From Candidatus Binatia bacterium (GTDB lineage: Bacteria > Desulfobacterota > Binatia > UBA12015): DNA of 64,000 nucleotides. Every line of letters begins with the position of its first letter. Positions within the stretch are counted from its first letter, which is position 1. The position numbers and the translations under genes were made by a program. Positions 28,005 to 37,475 of this stretch are shown here, one piece after another. The stretch is taken from NCBI GenBank assembly GCA_029248525.1, contig JAQWJE010000052.1:1-64000 (forward strand), written 5' to 3'. The notes beneath the pieces are model-generated. The model made no database searches. It was given only the letters and a program-made list of their open reading frames with translations, and had not been told where the DNA came from.

Positions 28005-30013
28005 CACCACTTGGAGAATTTTGTGCGGCCATCGAGCAACGCCTCCGACCTTTGTCGAAGCCGTTGGACAGCATGGTAGAGTCGATCCGGAGATTGCCGG
28101 AAGAGACTTCGGGGCGTGATACAGGTATCGCGGCCCTCACGGATATTCGCAGCCGTCTCGACTTGATTCTGGACAAGGCGGCAGCCCAACAGGCGTTCAT
28201 GATCGTTTTCGGCCCGCTGAAAAGCGGCAAATCAACCTTGATGAATGCTCTGGCGGGGGCTTACGTGAGCGAGGTCTCGAGTTTGCCCGCGTACCCCTGC
28301 ATGGTTTTTGTCGGCGATGCCGGGGAGCGCCGCCTCGAGGTGACCCATTACGACGGGACCTCGCTTGCTTTTGATGATCTCGCGCCGATGAAAAGTCTTC
28401 TGGACGAAGCGCATCGCGAGTTGGCGAAAACCCTGCGCGATGCGGAGGAGGTCGGGCGCGATATCCAGCCGGAAGCCGACCTTCCCCGCGCGATCCGCCG
28501 CATCGATGTGCGGATGCCGGCGGGGCCGCTGGCCGAGTCGGGGGCGATGCTCGTCGATACGCCCGGCCTCTACAGCCGAATGAAGTTCGGGTATGACGCG
28601 ATGGCTCGCGAATTCAGAGACAAGGCCGCGAGCGCTATTTTTGTTGTCAAAACCGAGAACCTCTTTCTGGAGCAGATTTTCGATGAGTTCTCGGATTTGC
28701 TTCGCCTCTTCAGCCGGATTTTTCTGGTGGTAAATCTGGATACCTCCAAACGAGATTTGGGACCGGCAGGCGAGTTGGCGCCCAGTCTCGAACAGATGGC
28801 CCCGGACAGGATTGTCGAAGCCTTCGAGAGCCTGGCGATGAATGCAGAGCTGCGACGAGCATGGGAAGAAAAACGCTTGCAGATCTATCCGGTCGATCTG
28901 CAGCAAGCGGCGAGTCGTCGACTGAATCCCGCCCGCGCGGCCGTCCCGTCCCTGATGCCCGATGGTTTCGAGGTTTTCGAGAAAGATTTGCAGGACTATC
29001 TGGCTGGACATGAGTTCCTGCAGGCCTTCATGCGCGATACGACCCGACAGGCAACAAGTCTGATGGAGGACCTTGCCGATATCCTGCGCACCGGAGCGAT
29101 CGCGGAGATGCGGAAGGCCGCGATTCTGCTGGAGGAAGACCGCAGTGCTGCCGAAGTCCGCGAGAAGATCGCGGATGAATTGGTCGGTCACGATTGGGAG
29201 AAAGCCTTCGCGGACGTTCGTGAGGAAGTCAGGCGCCTCGTGGGTGAGCAGACCGGGTCGATTGGCCCGCGTGCCGTCAGCAAGGCTGAAGGCGCGGTGT
29301 CGCGTTGGTTTGAAAGCGATCAAAGTCTGGCGGATCTGATGCGCCTCGAGATATCCCAGGTCGTCGCGGATTCTCGCAAGCAGACCGTTTCGATTGCGGC
29401 GGAGGTGAGCCGCACGGTGGTGGGTAGCGATGTATCTGGAGCGTTGCTGCGGGCGGATTGTCGTCAGGAGACCGACGCCCTGAATCTTCCGGTGGCTGCG
29501 GTCGCGCGCGAGGCCCTGAGCCAGGTGGTCGAACCCGCCGTCGCGATTGATCTGACGCCCTGGATTCCTCTGGGGATTCTTCCCGTGAAACGCTCGGTCT
29601 GGGATTGGTTATTCTTGCGGCGGAACGCGTCTGTCCGCCGAAGCCTCTTCGGTCCCGAGGATCTGCCGTCTCGTCCGATTCCTGCGGCCACCAAGCAGCG
29701 CCGTCTCTCGGAGGCTCGCCCGGTCCTGATGCAGGCAATGCGCCAGCGAATTCTCTGTATCGCGGAAGAATCGTTGGGCAGAGCGACCAACGAAGTCTTT
29801 GGTCGACATGTGGCGGCGGTATGTCGCGCGCTCCGGGACCATTTGCAGGAGCGCGGCCGGAAGGAAAAGAAAGCCGCTGCCGCGGCAGCCGTGCAGTTGT
29901 CCGGATTGCTGGAAGTTCTGGTCGAGGCGGATGCCCTTGCGGCCCTCTCGCAGGAAATCTCGCCGCTTCTCGCTGAGGTCGGCGTTGCCTACGAAACTTC
30001 GGTCGTCGACTAG
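28001..30013 (+). CDS. dynamin-like large GTPase
   Basis: 670 residues. P-loop GPLKSGKSTLMNAL (71-84), G3 DTPG (186-189) and a G4-like NLDTSKRD (245-252). Long helical segments follow (about 330-500 and 560-670), with a hydrophobic patch near 520-545 (AIDLTPWIPLGILPVKRSVWDWLFL) that could be the membrane paddle. Bacterial dynamin-like proteins (BDLP, DynA, LeoA) remodel or fuse membranes, and some act in phage or antibiotic tolerance. The typical switch I Thr is not obvious. The gene starts within the stop of the DUF3482 gene (ATGA). Its own stop shares the palindrome CTAG with the convergent gene. Confidence 0.75.
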   Translation: MTPLGEFCAAIEQRLRPLSKPLDSMVESIRRLPEETSGRDTGIAALTDIRSRLDLILDKAAAQQAFMIVFGPLKSGKSTLMNALAGAYVSEVSSLPAYPCMVFVGDAGERRLEVTHYDGTSLAFDDLAPMKSLLDEAHRELAKTLRDAEEVGRDIQPEADLPRAIRRIDVRMPAGPLAESGAMLVDTPGLYSRMKFGYDAMAREFRDKAASAIFVVKTENLFLEQIFDEFSDLLRLFSRIFLVVNLDTSKRDLGPAGELAPSLEQMAPDRIVEAFESLAMNAELRRAWEEKRLQIYPVDLQQAASRRLNPARAAVPSLMPDGFEVFEKDLQDYLAGHEFLQAFMRDTTRQATSLMEDLADILRTGAIAEMRKAAILLEEDRSAAEVREKIADELVGHDWEKAFADVREEVRRLVGEQTGSIGPRAVSKAEGAVSRWFESDQSLADLMRLEISQVVADSRKQTVSIAAEVSRTVVGSDVSGALLRADCRQETDALNLPVAAVAREALSQVVEPAVAIDLTPWIPLGILPVKRSVWDWLFLRRNASVRRSLFGPEDLPSRPIPAATKQRRLSEARPVLMQAMRQRILCIAEESLGRATNEVFGRHVAAVCRALRDHLQERGRKEKKAAAAAAVQLSGLLEVLVEADALAALSQEISPLLAEVGVAYETSVVD

Positions 30014-32073
30014 TCGGCCTTCTCTCGTGGGCCGCTCAATCCGGCTCCCGCTTGCAGGGTCACCTGGGTCGTTCCCAGTGGCTGATCCATGCTGTCCTCG
30101 AAGTTCACGCTCACCAGGTAGTTTCCGGCGGGTAGATGCGGGATGTCGAGTTCGATGCCGCGTCCCATCTCGCTTCGGGGCCCCATCGCTAGCGGGAGGA
30201 AGGCCGTGCTCGTGCCCTTGGCCAGAACCTTGCCGCGCATAGTTCTCCAGGTGATGGCGACCTGGCGGGGCTCGATCGGCTCGGGGTGTCGGAAGACGGA
30301 ATCCGACTCATTGGTCATATAGATGGGAACCCATTGCTTTTGGCGCGTGATCGGGTGCGCGTAGGTGGTGGTGCGTGTGGCCTGCAGGTGATTCAAGTCC
30401 TCTGAAATATCGACGGATCCCTTGAGCTTGTAGAGATGAACGTCTTCGGTTTTCTCGATCAACTCGAGCCGATCCGGATCGGCTACCAGCGGGCGCAGGC
30501 GACGATTTTCGTTTATGCCGCCTCGGTTCTGATGAATCGCAAGGGTACGGAACCCGAGAGCGTAGAGTGCATCCGAGGCATTTTTTGCAGGGAGGTTTTT
30601 GGCCAATTCCTGAATGCCGTCCTGGACGTAGGTCGAAAAAGAATTATAGCAAGCGGCCGTGGGCTGCCCGTGAAAGCCCGCAGCGGAAAGGTAGATCGGC
30701 CCGTCAGCAACTTTTCTCCAGGGCCCGAAGTAGGCGGGGAGATCGAGCACCGAGCCTTCGGGAATTTTCCGGTAGCTCTCTTGCATCTCTGTGGTGAGCC
30801 CTGCTGCGCGGGAGTCGATCTGTGCCGAGCGGCCCAGAGACAAGGCCGAGATCCGCGGGTGCGTCACTTCGATCAAGGCCAGAGCCAGAATGGCCGTGGC
30901 CATAAAGGGACGTATTTTTCGCGGCAACCATTCGAGAAGCACCAGAATTCCATAGGCCGCGAGAAAATCAGCGACGAGAAAAACGCCTACCGCGATGCTG
31001 CGAAGCACCCGGATGCCGTCCATGCCGGGAAGGATCTCCCGCAAGGCGAAAATGGGGCTCGGAATCCCGAGCCCCGGTACCGTCGGGATGCAACAGAGAA
31101 AGATAGCGAAGCCTCCCGCCAGAAGCGGGAGGCGGGGGTCCACGCCATTGCGCCGCCGTGGTTTACGGATGCGGTCGGCCAGACCCACGAGCAATAGCAG
31201 CAGGGTAAGCCAGCCGATGCTCGCGTCGCCGCCGGGGAGAAAGTCGGTCGGTTGGAGCAGGACTGTAGAGGCACGCCCTTGCAAGATGCCCCAGGTTTCG
31301 CGGGCGTGCAGGTAGGGAGCAAAAAGCCACCAGGCAAATACTCCGGTGGTGCCACTGAATACGGCAATCTGAGGAATGCGATTTTTCAGGCGGTCCCGGT
31401 ACTGCCAGAGGAGATCTGCGCCATAGACCCCGCCGAGGAGGAACAAACCAAAGGCCTGATAAAAACTCTCCAGAAGTTGCAGAATCAGAAGCGCGGTGAG
31501 GGCGAAGGTGTCTCGCCAGCGGCCACCATAGATGACCCGATGCGCAGCGAGCAGCGCCAATGGCGTCCATATATTTCCAGTGGTGAACAGATGTGCCGGG
31601 TTTGTGGTGCGCAGCGGGTGCAGGGCGAAGAGAATGGCGGCAAAGAGGGCCGCCGGAACGCTGCGCGTCCAAAAAAAAGCGAGCGTGTACATCGAGAGCC
31701 CGGCGATCCACAGGTGCAGAATTGTGACGATATTGAAGGTGGTGACCGGATTGCGCGAGAGAGCATGCGGGATCACGCCCAGCGCTGCTTCCCCGAACAT
31801 ATGCTCACCGAGGGTGTAGGGGGCGGTCAGCGGGAAGCAACTGCTTTTGGCGGCAAAATGGAGAGGATCCGCCAACATCCGAGACGCCTTCAGCCCGATC
31901 ATGCCCGAGACCGCTACCTGATCGGCGTGGTAGACCAATTTCGCCTGGCGAGTTTCATGCCGGGCCGGTTCCGGCAGGCGGTTGCTGATATCGGGTAGAA
32001 TGGACCGATAGACGAAGAGGGTGGCCAGAAGGAGCAGCAGTCCTGCGGCTACGTGTCTCAGTCTTTGGTCCAT
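30010..32073 (-). CDS. polytopic membrane protein, YfhO/GT-C-like
   Basis: 687 residues. About ten membrane helices fill the first two thirds, and the last 230 residues are a soluble, probably periplasmic, beta-rich domain (for example GSVLDLPAYFGPW, FRTLAIHQNRGG). The pattern resembles GT-C glycosyltransferases and YfhO-like proteins that modify surface glycans, but no clear DxD or ExD motif in the first loop could be singled out. FHGQPTAACYNSFS after the last helix is typical of this class of long membrane proteins. Convergent with the dynamin gene, overlapping by 4 bases. The donor is probably a lipid-linked sugar (inference). Confidence 0.6.
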   Translation of the reverse strand: MDQRLRHVAAGLLLLLATLFVYRSILPDISNRLPEPARHETRQAKLVYHADQVAVSGMIGLKASRMLADPLHFAAKSSCFPLTAPYTLGEHMFGEAALGVIPHALSRNPVTTFNIVTILHLWIAGLSMYTLAFFWTRSVPAALFAAILFALHPLRTTNPAHLFTTGNIWTPLALLAAHRVIYGGRWRDTFALTALLILQLLESFYQAFGLFLLGGVYGADLLWQYRDRLKNRIPQIAVFSGTTGVFAWWLFAPYLHARETWGILQGRASTVLLQPTDFLPGGDASIGWLTLLLLLVGLADRIRKPRRRNGVDPRLPLLAGGFAIFLCCIPTVPGLGIPSPIFALREILPGMDGIRVLRSIAVGVFLVADFLAAYGILVLLEWLPRKIRPFMATAILALALIEVTHPRISALSLGRSAQIDSRAAGLTTEMQESYRKIPEGSVLDLPAYFGPWRKVADGPIYLSAAGFHGQPTAACYNSFSTYVQDGIQELAKNLPAKNASDALYALGFRTLAIHQNRGGINENRRLRPLVADPDRLELIEKTEDVHLYKLKGSVDISEDLNHLQATRTTTYAHPITRQKQWVPIYMTNESDSVFRHPEPIEPRQVAITWRTMRGKVLAKGTSTAFLPLAMGPRSEMGRGIELDIPHLPAGNYLVSVNFEDSMDQPLGTTQVTLQAGAGLSGPREKAD

Positions 32074-32155
32074 GATCTCTTTTCGGCCTCTTTCCTCGCT
32101 GGCTGAATGCCGGCGAAGCTAGCATATTTATGAGATCGAAGTGCGGATATGAAGC

Positions 32156-33226
32156 CTATTTTTTGAAGTTCGTCGAGGGCGTGAAGGGTAGATCCAGCGT
32201 GCTGACCAGCCCGGGCGCTTGGCGGCAGACTTCCGGGATCGCGTTGACCATCCGCAGAGCTCCCGCCTGAACACCGCCTTTGACGTGGTCGCCCTCACCG
32301 CTCGACATATGAGATTCGAGGACCACCGTGGGGTTGCCGGTGACCGTGCAGCGGTGAATGCCCTGGCGCCCCTCGGGCGGCATGGGCCAGTGTGGCGCAA
32401 TATCATCGCGCAGCCGATTGACGTGCTCGGTCACGATGACCGGACGACCGTAGGCCATGCCTTCGACCCGGAAGTGTACCGCGGCGCATGCGTCCTTGGG
32501 AACATGCATCATCGGGGTATCGAAGGCTTCGGGGGTATAAGCCCGCTCGAAGGTCTCCTCGATATCGTCCAACTTGATCCCGACTCGGTCGGCGATCAGC
32601 TGCACCATCTGGCCCCAGCCCGTTTTCAGGATGCCGGGAATGCCGAGAGGCGCGTCGAAGGAGGCGGGTTCTCCGAACCCGAAGGCGAACCCGGCAAGCC
32701 CGGGGTCTTCGTAAGTAGCGTAGTTGAAGATTTCCTGGACCAGAACCTGCTCGATCTGATCACTGACCTGAAGAGCCGCCAGCGGAAGCACATCGCCCGA
32801 GAATCCGGGGTCGATGCCATTTACAAAGAGCGTCGATTGGCCCTCCTGGCAGGCGGCGGCGAGCGGGTCGCGAATCGCGGGGTCGGCCGATGGGGGGTGA
32901 ATCAACCAGACCAGTGCCGTCGAAAGGACATTGATGCCGCGTCGGAGAACGGCTGACATCTCGGCAACGGTTTCCATCGGTCGCGGTTCGCCGTTGGCCA
33001 TGTAGAGGACACAATCCGGTTTGAGGTCGAGGAGGGCGTCGATATCGTTGCTGCCGATCACGCCGGTTTTGGTGGGAAGGCCGGCAATTTCACCAGCGTC
33101 CTTGCCGACTTTTTCCGGGCTGAAGGTATGCAGACCGACCAACTCGAAGTCGGGGTGCCGAATCACATGCCGAAGGCTTTCATTACCGATGTTTCCGCTG
33201 CCCCACTGAACCACTCGATATGTCAT
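32156..33226 (-). CDS. NAD(P)-binding dehydrogenase, 2,4-diaminopentanoate dehydrogenase/DHDPR-like
   Basis: 356 residues. The N-terminal Rossmann motif is VVQWGSGNIGNESLRHV (GxGxxG at 9-14), followed by FELVGLHTFSPEKVGKDAGEIAGL as in dihydrodipicolinate-reductase-like proteins. The second domain has LFVNGIDPGFSGDVLPLAAL. The whole resembles proteins annotated as 2,4-diaminopentanoate dehydrogenase or dihydrodipicolinate reductase N-terminal family in mycobacteria and deltaproteobacteria; their true substrates are mostly unknown. No dap gene is nearby, so a lysine-pathway role is not supported. Divergent from cyaY. Confidence 0.75.
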   Translation of the reverse strand: MTYRVVQWGSGNIGNESLRHVIRHPDFELVGLHTFSPEKVGKDAGEIAGLPTKTGVIGSNDIDALLDLKPDCVLYMANGEPRPMETVAEMSAVLRRGINVLSTALVWLIHPPSADPAIRDPLAAACQEGQSTLFVNGIDPGFSGDVLPLAALQVSDQIEQVLVQEIFNYATYEDPGLAGFAFGFGEPASFDAPLGIPGILKTGWGQMVQLIADRVGIKLDDIEETFERAYTPEAFDTPMMHVPKDACAAVHFRVEGMAYGRPVIVTEHVNRLRDDIAPHWPMPPEGRQGIHRCTVTGNPTVVLESHMSSGEGDHVKGGVQAGALRMVNAIPEVCRQAPGLVSTLDLPFTPSTNFKK

Positions 33227-33403
33227 CTTCTCTTGTCTCCTGCGATGGCGGATTCGGGTGCCGATGACCCCCCGATTTACTTGCTCTCGAACCTGTCAGA
33301 GGTCCCGTGCCTCCTGAATAGGGGAAAGCCGCGACGATGAAAAGGCAATGCGTGCTGCGGTGTCGACTTGCTTCGGCGCAGGCTTTCCGGTTCTTCCGTA
33401 TCC

Positions 33404-33724
33404 ATGACAAATCAGGAATATCTCCATCTGGCGGATGCCTGTCTCGATCGAGTGGCCAACTGGTTGGAAGGTTTGGACCCCGAAGAGGTCGATTATTCGA
33501 CCACGGACGGGATGGTTTCCCTCGATTTTCCGGACGGGAAGAAATTTGTTCTGAATCGCCAGTCGGGGAACTCCCAGATGTGGTTGGCCGCGGGCGTTCG
33601 CGCCTGGCACTATAATTGGTCTCCCGAAAGCCAAGCTTGGTTGGACGACAAGGATCAGCACGAACTTTATGCTCGCATCGCTGAAGTTGTCGGGGAAAAA
33701 ATCGGCCGGACAGTCACTCTCTAG
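33404..33724 (+). CDS. cyaY: CyaY/frataxin iron-binding protein
   Basis: 106 residues, the normal bacterial length. The frataxin core is evident: an acidic first helix (EYLHLADACLDRVANWLEGLDPEEVDYSTTDG) followed by MVSLDFPDGKKFVLNRQSGNSQMWLA, the sheet signature. Frataxin binds iron and modulates the IscS/IscU Fe-S assembly machine. The ATG at 33404 gives the family N-terminus (MTNQEYLHL); a frame opening at 33368 adds 12 residues without match. No isc genes are in the window. selO starts 18 bases after the stop, probably in one transcript. Confidence 0.93.
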   Translation: MTNQEYLHLADACLDRVANWLEGLDPEEVDYSTTDGMVSLDFPDGKKFVLNRQSGNSQMWLAAGVRAWHYNWSPESQAWLDDKDQHELYARIAEVVGEKIGRTVTL

Positions 33725-33741
33725 GGTTCCGGGAGCCGCCT

Positions 33742-35181
33742 ATGCCATTTTCTGACAGCTATGCTCCAGCCCCGGCGTGGCAGAGCCTCGGCGAAGGCTT
33801 TTCCGATGAAGTCGCCCCCGCCGAATTCCCTGAACATCGCCTTCGCTTTCGGCATCAGGAATGGGCATCGGCCATTGGCTTGGGTGACCTCACGCCCGAT
33901 GAGTGGACGAATCATTTTGCCAAGTTCCAACCGCTGCCCGAGAATCTCCTCAAACCAGCTGCCGTGCGCTATCATGGTCATCAGTTTCGCTCCTACAATC
34001 CCGACTTGGGCGATGGGCGCGGCTTTATCTTTGCCCAATTGCGCGACGGCGAGGGTCGACTTCTCGATCTCGCAACCAAAGGGAGTGGACAGACCCCGTG
34101 GTCGAGGCAGGGGGATGGACGCCTGACACTCAAGGGAGGCGTCCGGGAGGTGCTGGCGACCGAGATGCTCGAGGCTCTGGGCGTCTATACATCCAAGAGC
34201 ATTTCTCTTTTTGAAACAGGCGAGTCCTTGTGGCGCGGTGATGAGCCCTCGCCGACACGTTCGGCGGTTCTGGTTCGTCTCGGACATTCGCATGTGCGAT
34301 TTGGGTGTTTTCAGCGATTGGCCGCTTTACAGGAAAAAGAAAAACTCGCCCAATTGCTGGACTATGCCATTGCGCATTACGCCCCCGAGACCGCGGCATC
34401 ACCGGATGCGCCGTCAGCTTTCTTGCGCGTCGTTGTGGAGCGCAGCGCGCGACTTTGCGCGTCCTGGATGGCCGCGGGATTTGTTCATGGGGTTTTGAAC
34501 ACGGACAATATGAACGTGACAGGCGAAAGCTTCGATTATGGTCCGTGGCGCTTTGTACCCACCTATGAAATGGGATTCACCGCGGCATATTTCGATCATC
34601 AGGGTCTCTACGCCTACGGGCGCCAGCCGGATGCGGTTTTCTGGAATCTGCAGAGGTTGGCCGAAACCCTGATCGATCTATCTGCAGAGGAGCCCATACG
34701 TAAAGCACTGGATTCTTTTGCCGAGACTTTTTTCCGCGCCTATCGCGAAGCGATGCTGCGCCGCCTGGGACTCCGGGCTTGCGGAGACGATCGGGATGCG
34801 GACATCCTCTCTTTGCTGCGGGCCTTCCTGGAGAAGAGTGGCGTCGGCTACGAGAATTTTCTCTTCGATTGGTGGGGTGGAGAGGCGAGCGCAGGCCGGG
34901 CTGCGGCGGGTCCATCGGCCGAGTTTTATGAACACTCGACTTTTGCCCCCCTGCGGCAATCATTGGGGACCTTCGAGCCTCTAGATGCGGGACGGCTGAG
35001 CGATGACTATTTTGCGGCAACCCGTCCTTGCACGATGCTGGTCGAGGAAGTCGAGTCGTTGTGGGATCCGATCGCCGAAAACGACGATTGGACCGGCTTC
35101 GACACGAAAGTAGCCGAGATCCGAAGGATGGGTGCCATCCTGCAGCTCGGGAATCCTTCGGAGGGAGTGGCGACCGAATGA
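33742..35181 (+). CDS. selO: SelO/YdiU-family protein AMPylase
   Basis: 479 residues, close to E. coli YdiU (478). A pseudokinase that transfers AMP from inverted ATP to protein hydroxyls, acting in redox homeostasis. Key parts: RYHGHQF...LGDGRG loop (76-94), KGSGQTPWSRQGDGRLTLKGGVREVL (113-138, with Lys113), and the metal motif NTDNMNVTGESFDYGPW (253-269, Asn256 and Asp265). The loop reads FRSYNPDLGDGR where most homologues have FGxWAGQLGDGR, a divergence worth noting. There is no C-terminal selenocysteine motif. Its stop overlaps the next start (ATGA). Confidence 0.92.
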   Translation: MPFSDSYAPAPAWQSLGEGFSDEVAPAEFPEHRLRFRHQEWASAIGLGDLTPDEWTNHFAKFQPLPENLLKPAAVRYHGHQFRSYNPDLGDGRGFIFAQLRDGEGRLLDLATKGSGQTPWSRQGDGRLTLKGGVREVLATEMLEALGVYTSKSISLFETGESLWRGDEPSPTRSAVLVRLGHSHVRFGCFQRLAALQEKEKLAQLLDYAIAHYAPETAASPDAPSAFLRVVVERSARLCASWMAAGFVHGVLNTDNMNVTGESFDYGPWRFVPTYEMGFTAAYFDHQGLYAYGRQPDAVFWNLQRLAETLIDLSAEEPIRKALDSFAETFFRAYREAMLRRLGLRACGDDRDADILSLLRAFLEKSGVGYENFLFDWWGGEASAGRAAAGPSAEFYEHSTFAPLRQSLGTFEPLDAGRLSDDYFAATRPCTMLVEEVESLWDPIAENDDWTGFDTKVAEIRRMGAILQLGNPSEGVATE

Positions 35182-36529
35182 CTGGTCGCCGCCTCGGAGC
35201 TGGCTCCCGAACGATATATGCTCTCGGCGATACCAGCACCAACACCGCGCTGACGGCGCTGACGATGATCTACGCGACGTTTTTTCTGACCCAGGTGGCC
35301 GGGCTCAGGCCGGTTCTGGCCGGCGCGGTCCCGCTTGTAGGGCGATTTGTCGACGCGATCAGCGACCCTCTGATCGGACGCCTTTCTGACCGAACCAATT
35401 TCGGCGGCGCGCGCCGCCGTCCCTATTTCCTGATCGGAGCGATTCCGTTCGGCCTCAGTTTCGCGATGCTCTGGATCGTTCCTGATGTCGAAAGTCAGCT
35501 CACTTTATTTCTTATTATTCGTTCATGTATTCCTTGGTCAGCATCACCTCGACCGTCTGCTCGGTCCCTTATCTTGCTTTGATTCCCGAGATGGCAACGG
35601 ATTACGACGATCGTACGTCCCTCAATACCTATCGTTCTGTAGGCGCGACCGTGGGCATTTTTTGCGCCATAGGCATGCGGGGGTTTGCCGACTCGCTTGG
35701 CGGAGGACCTGAGGGCTGGGGGCTGGCTGCGGCGATCTACGGGGGCGGTTTGGCACTCCCCTGGTTTTGGGTCTACCGCGTCAGCTTCGAGCGACCGGAG
35801 TTCCGACGCGAGGAGGTTCAATCGCCGCCTTTGATCACCAGTCTGCTGTCGGCCTTGCGCAACCGGACGTTCGCTCGGCTGGTGTCCCTCTATGTCTGTG
35901 GTCGTCTGGCCATGGATCTCGTCGGGGCGATGCTGATCCTCTACTTTACATATTGGCTGGGTCGTACCGAGGATTTTGAGGTCGCAATGCTGGTATTCCT
36001 GCTGGCGGCGGTGTTCGGGCTTCCCTTCTGGTTCTGGGTCAGCAAGCGAGTCGATAAAAAGCGCACCTTCATGATGGGGGCGCTACTTTGGACGACGACG
36101 CAATTATCATTGTTCCTCGTGTCGCCGGATTGGCCCCGTTGGGTAGGCTTTGCCGGCATTCTTTTCGCCGGCTTTGGTTTTGCGGCGGTCGATATCATGC
36201 CCTGGTCGATGGTCGGAGATGTCATCGACGAAGATGACCTGGAAACTGGCGAGCGGCGCGAGGGGCTCTATAATGGACTCCTGATGTTCCTTCGTAAATT
36301 GGCAGGTGCGGTGGCTGTGTTTCTGGCACTCGCGCTGCTGGATTTCGCCGGCTTTCAAGATGGCCAGGAACAATCCCCCTCGGTACTTCTGATGATTCGA
36401 CTATTGGCCAGTCTCGGTCCGGCGCTTTTCCTTTTTCTCGGCTTTCTCGCTGCGATCCGGTACCCGCTCACACGAGAGCGGCATGCGGAAGTTCTGGCCG
36501 CGCTCGAGTCGCGTGTCGGAAGGCAGTGA
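35178..36529 (+). pseudogene. MFS transporter of the GPH sodium/sugar symporter type, frameshifted
   Basis: The N-terminal half starts at 35178 inside the selO stop (ATGA). It reads IYALGDTSTNTALTALTMIYATFFLTQVAG, then PLVGRFVDAISDPLIGRLSDRTN, with RRRPYFLIGAIPFG, the classic GPH (MelB/XynB) N-terminus. That frame fails after LTLFLII near 35519. The remaining helices continue in the -1 frame from about 35522 to 36529 (SVPYLALIPEMATDYDDRTSLNTYR and on). Adding one T after ATTATT at 35514-35519 would restore a single protein of about 450 residues with 12 helices. It is either an assembly deletion, a true null allele, or recoding. The ctaA gene follows 1 base after its stop. Confidence 0.85.
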
Positions 36530-36530
36530 G

Positions 36531-37475
36531 ATGAACCTTTCGCCGAGCCAGCAAAGGTTTGCTCGTTTCGCCTGGGGAACTCTCTGGGCGACAGTGTTGG
36601 TCATCTTGTGGGGCGCGGTTGTGCGCGCGACCGGGTCGGGTGCTGGATGCGGAAGTCATTGGCCGCTCTGCAACGGAGAGGTCGTGCCGCTCTCCCCGGG
36701 TTGGGAAACCCTGATCGAGTTTGGGCACCGAGCGACCAGTGGAGTCGACCTCCTTCTGGTTGTCGGGCTGGTTTGGGGCGCGCGCCGCGTTTATCCGGCG
36801 GGCTCACCAGTGCGCGGCGCGGCATGGGCATCTCTGGTGGTGATGCTGCTTGAAGCCCTGCTGGGCGCCGGATTGGTTCTTCTGGAATACGTGGCTGACA
36901 ACAAGGAATTGGCGCGCGGCTGGTGGGTAGGTGGCCACCTTCTCAACACCTACGTCCTGCTGCTGGTTTTGACGTGGACTGCCTATCTGGCTTCAGGCGG
37001 GAAATCATTCAGCTTCCGCAGCCGTCTGGGGCTCCGTCTGGGTTTTGTTCTGTTCTGGGTGGCCGCACTTGGCATGACGGGAGCGCTGACGGCTCTCGGC
37101 GACACGCTTTTCCCGGCCGAGGACCTCGCTTCAGGGACAGCGATGACCTTCTCGCCGGATTCCCACCTTTTTGTGCGCTTGCGGGTCTGGCATCCGATCA
37201 TGGCACTGGCCACCGGCGTTCTGCTCCTCGCGACGATCTGGCCCACGACCATGGCGGTGAATACACCCCGCGCATCTCGCTGGGCTTCTTACCTGCTGGC
37301 GCTTTTTTTCGGCCAGATGGCACTGGGGCTTTTGAACCTATGGCTGCTTGCTCCGGTATGGCTGCAGGTGATTCACCTTCTCATGGCGGATCTGATCTGG
37401 ATTGTGCTGATTCTGTTTGCCGCCGAAGCATTGTCGCGGCAGGTACCTCAACCCGCGGCTCAGCCCGCGTCCTGA
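36531..37475 (+). CDS. ctaA: heme A synthase (CtaA/Cox15 family)
   Basis: About 314 residues, 8 membrane helices. It oxidises the C8 methyl of heme O to make heme A for aa3-type oxidase. Diagnostic pieces: WGAVVRATGSGAGCGSHWPLCNGEVVP with the Cys pair (40, 47) of the extracytoplasmic loop, EFGHRATSG with heme-ligand His66, GWWVGGHLLNTYVLL, and VWHPIMA and VIHLLMADLIW for the later His ligands. The ATG at 36531 is one base past the transporter stop; a frame opening at 36483 lies within that gene. The 3' end overlaps the convergent patatin gene by 16 bases. No cta operon is next to it. Confidence 0.93.
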   Translation: MNLSPSQQRFARFAWGTLWATVLVILWGAVVRATGSGAGCGSHWPLCNGEVVPLSPGWETLIEFGHRATSGVDLLLVVGLVWGARRVYPAGSPVRGAAWASLVVMLLEALLGAGLVLLEYVADNKELARGWWVGGHLLNTYVLLLVLTWTAYLASGGKSFSFRSRLGLRLGFVLFWVAALGMTGALTALGDTLFPAEDLASGTAMTFSPDSHLFVRLRVWHPIMALATGVLLLATIWPTTMAVNTPRASRWASYLLALFFGQMALGLLNLWLLAPVWLQVIHLLMADLIWIVLILFAAEALSRQVPQPAAQPAS

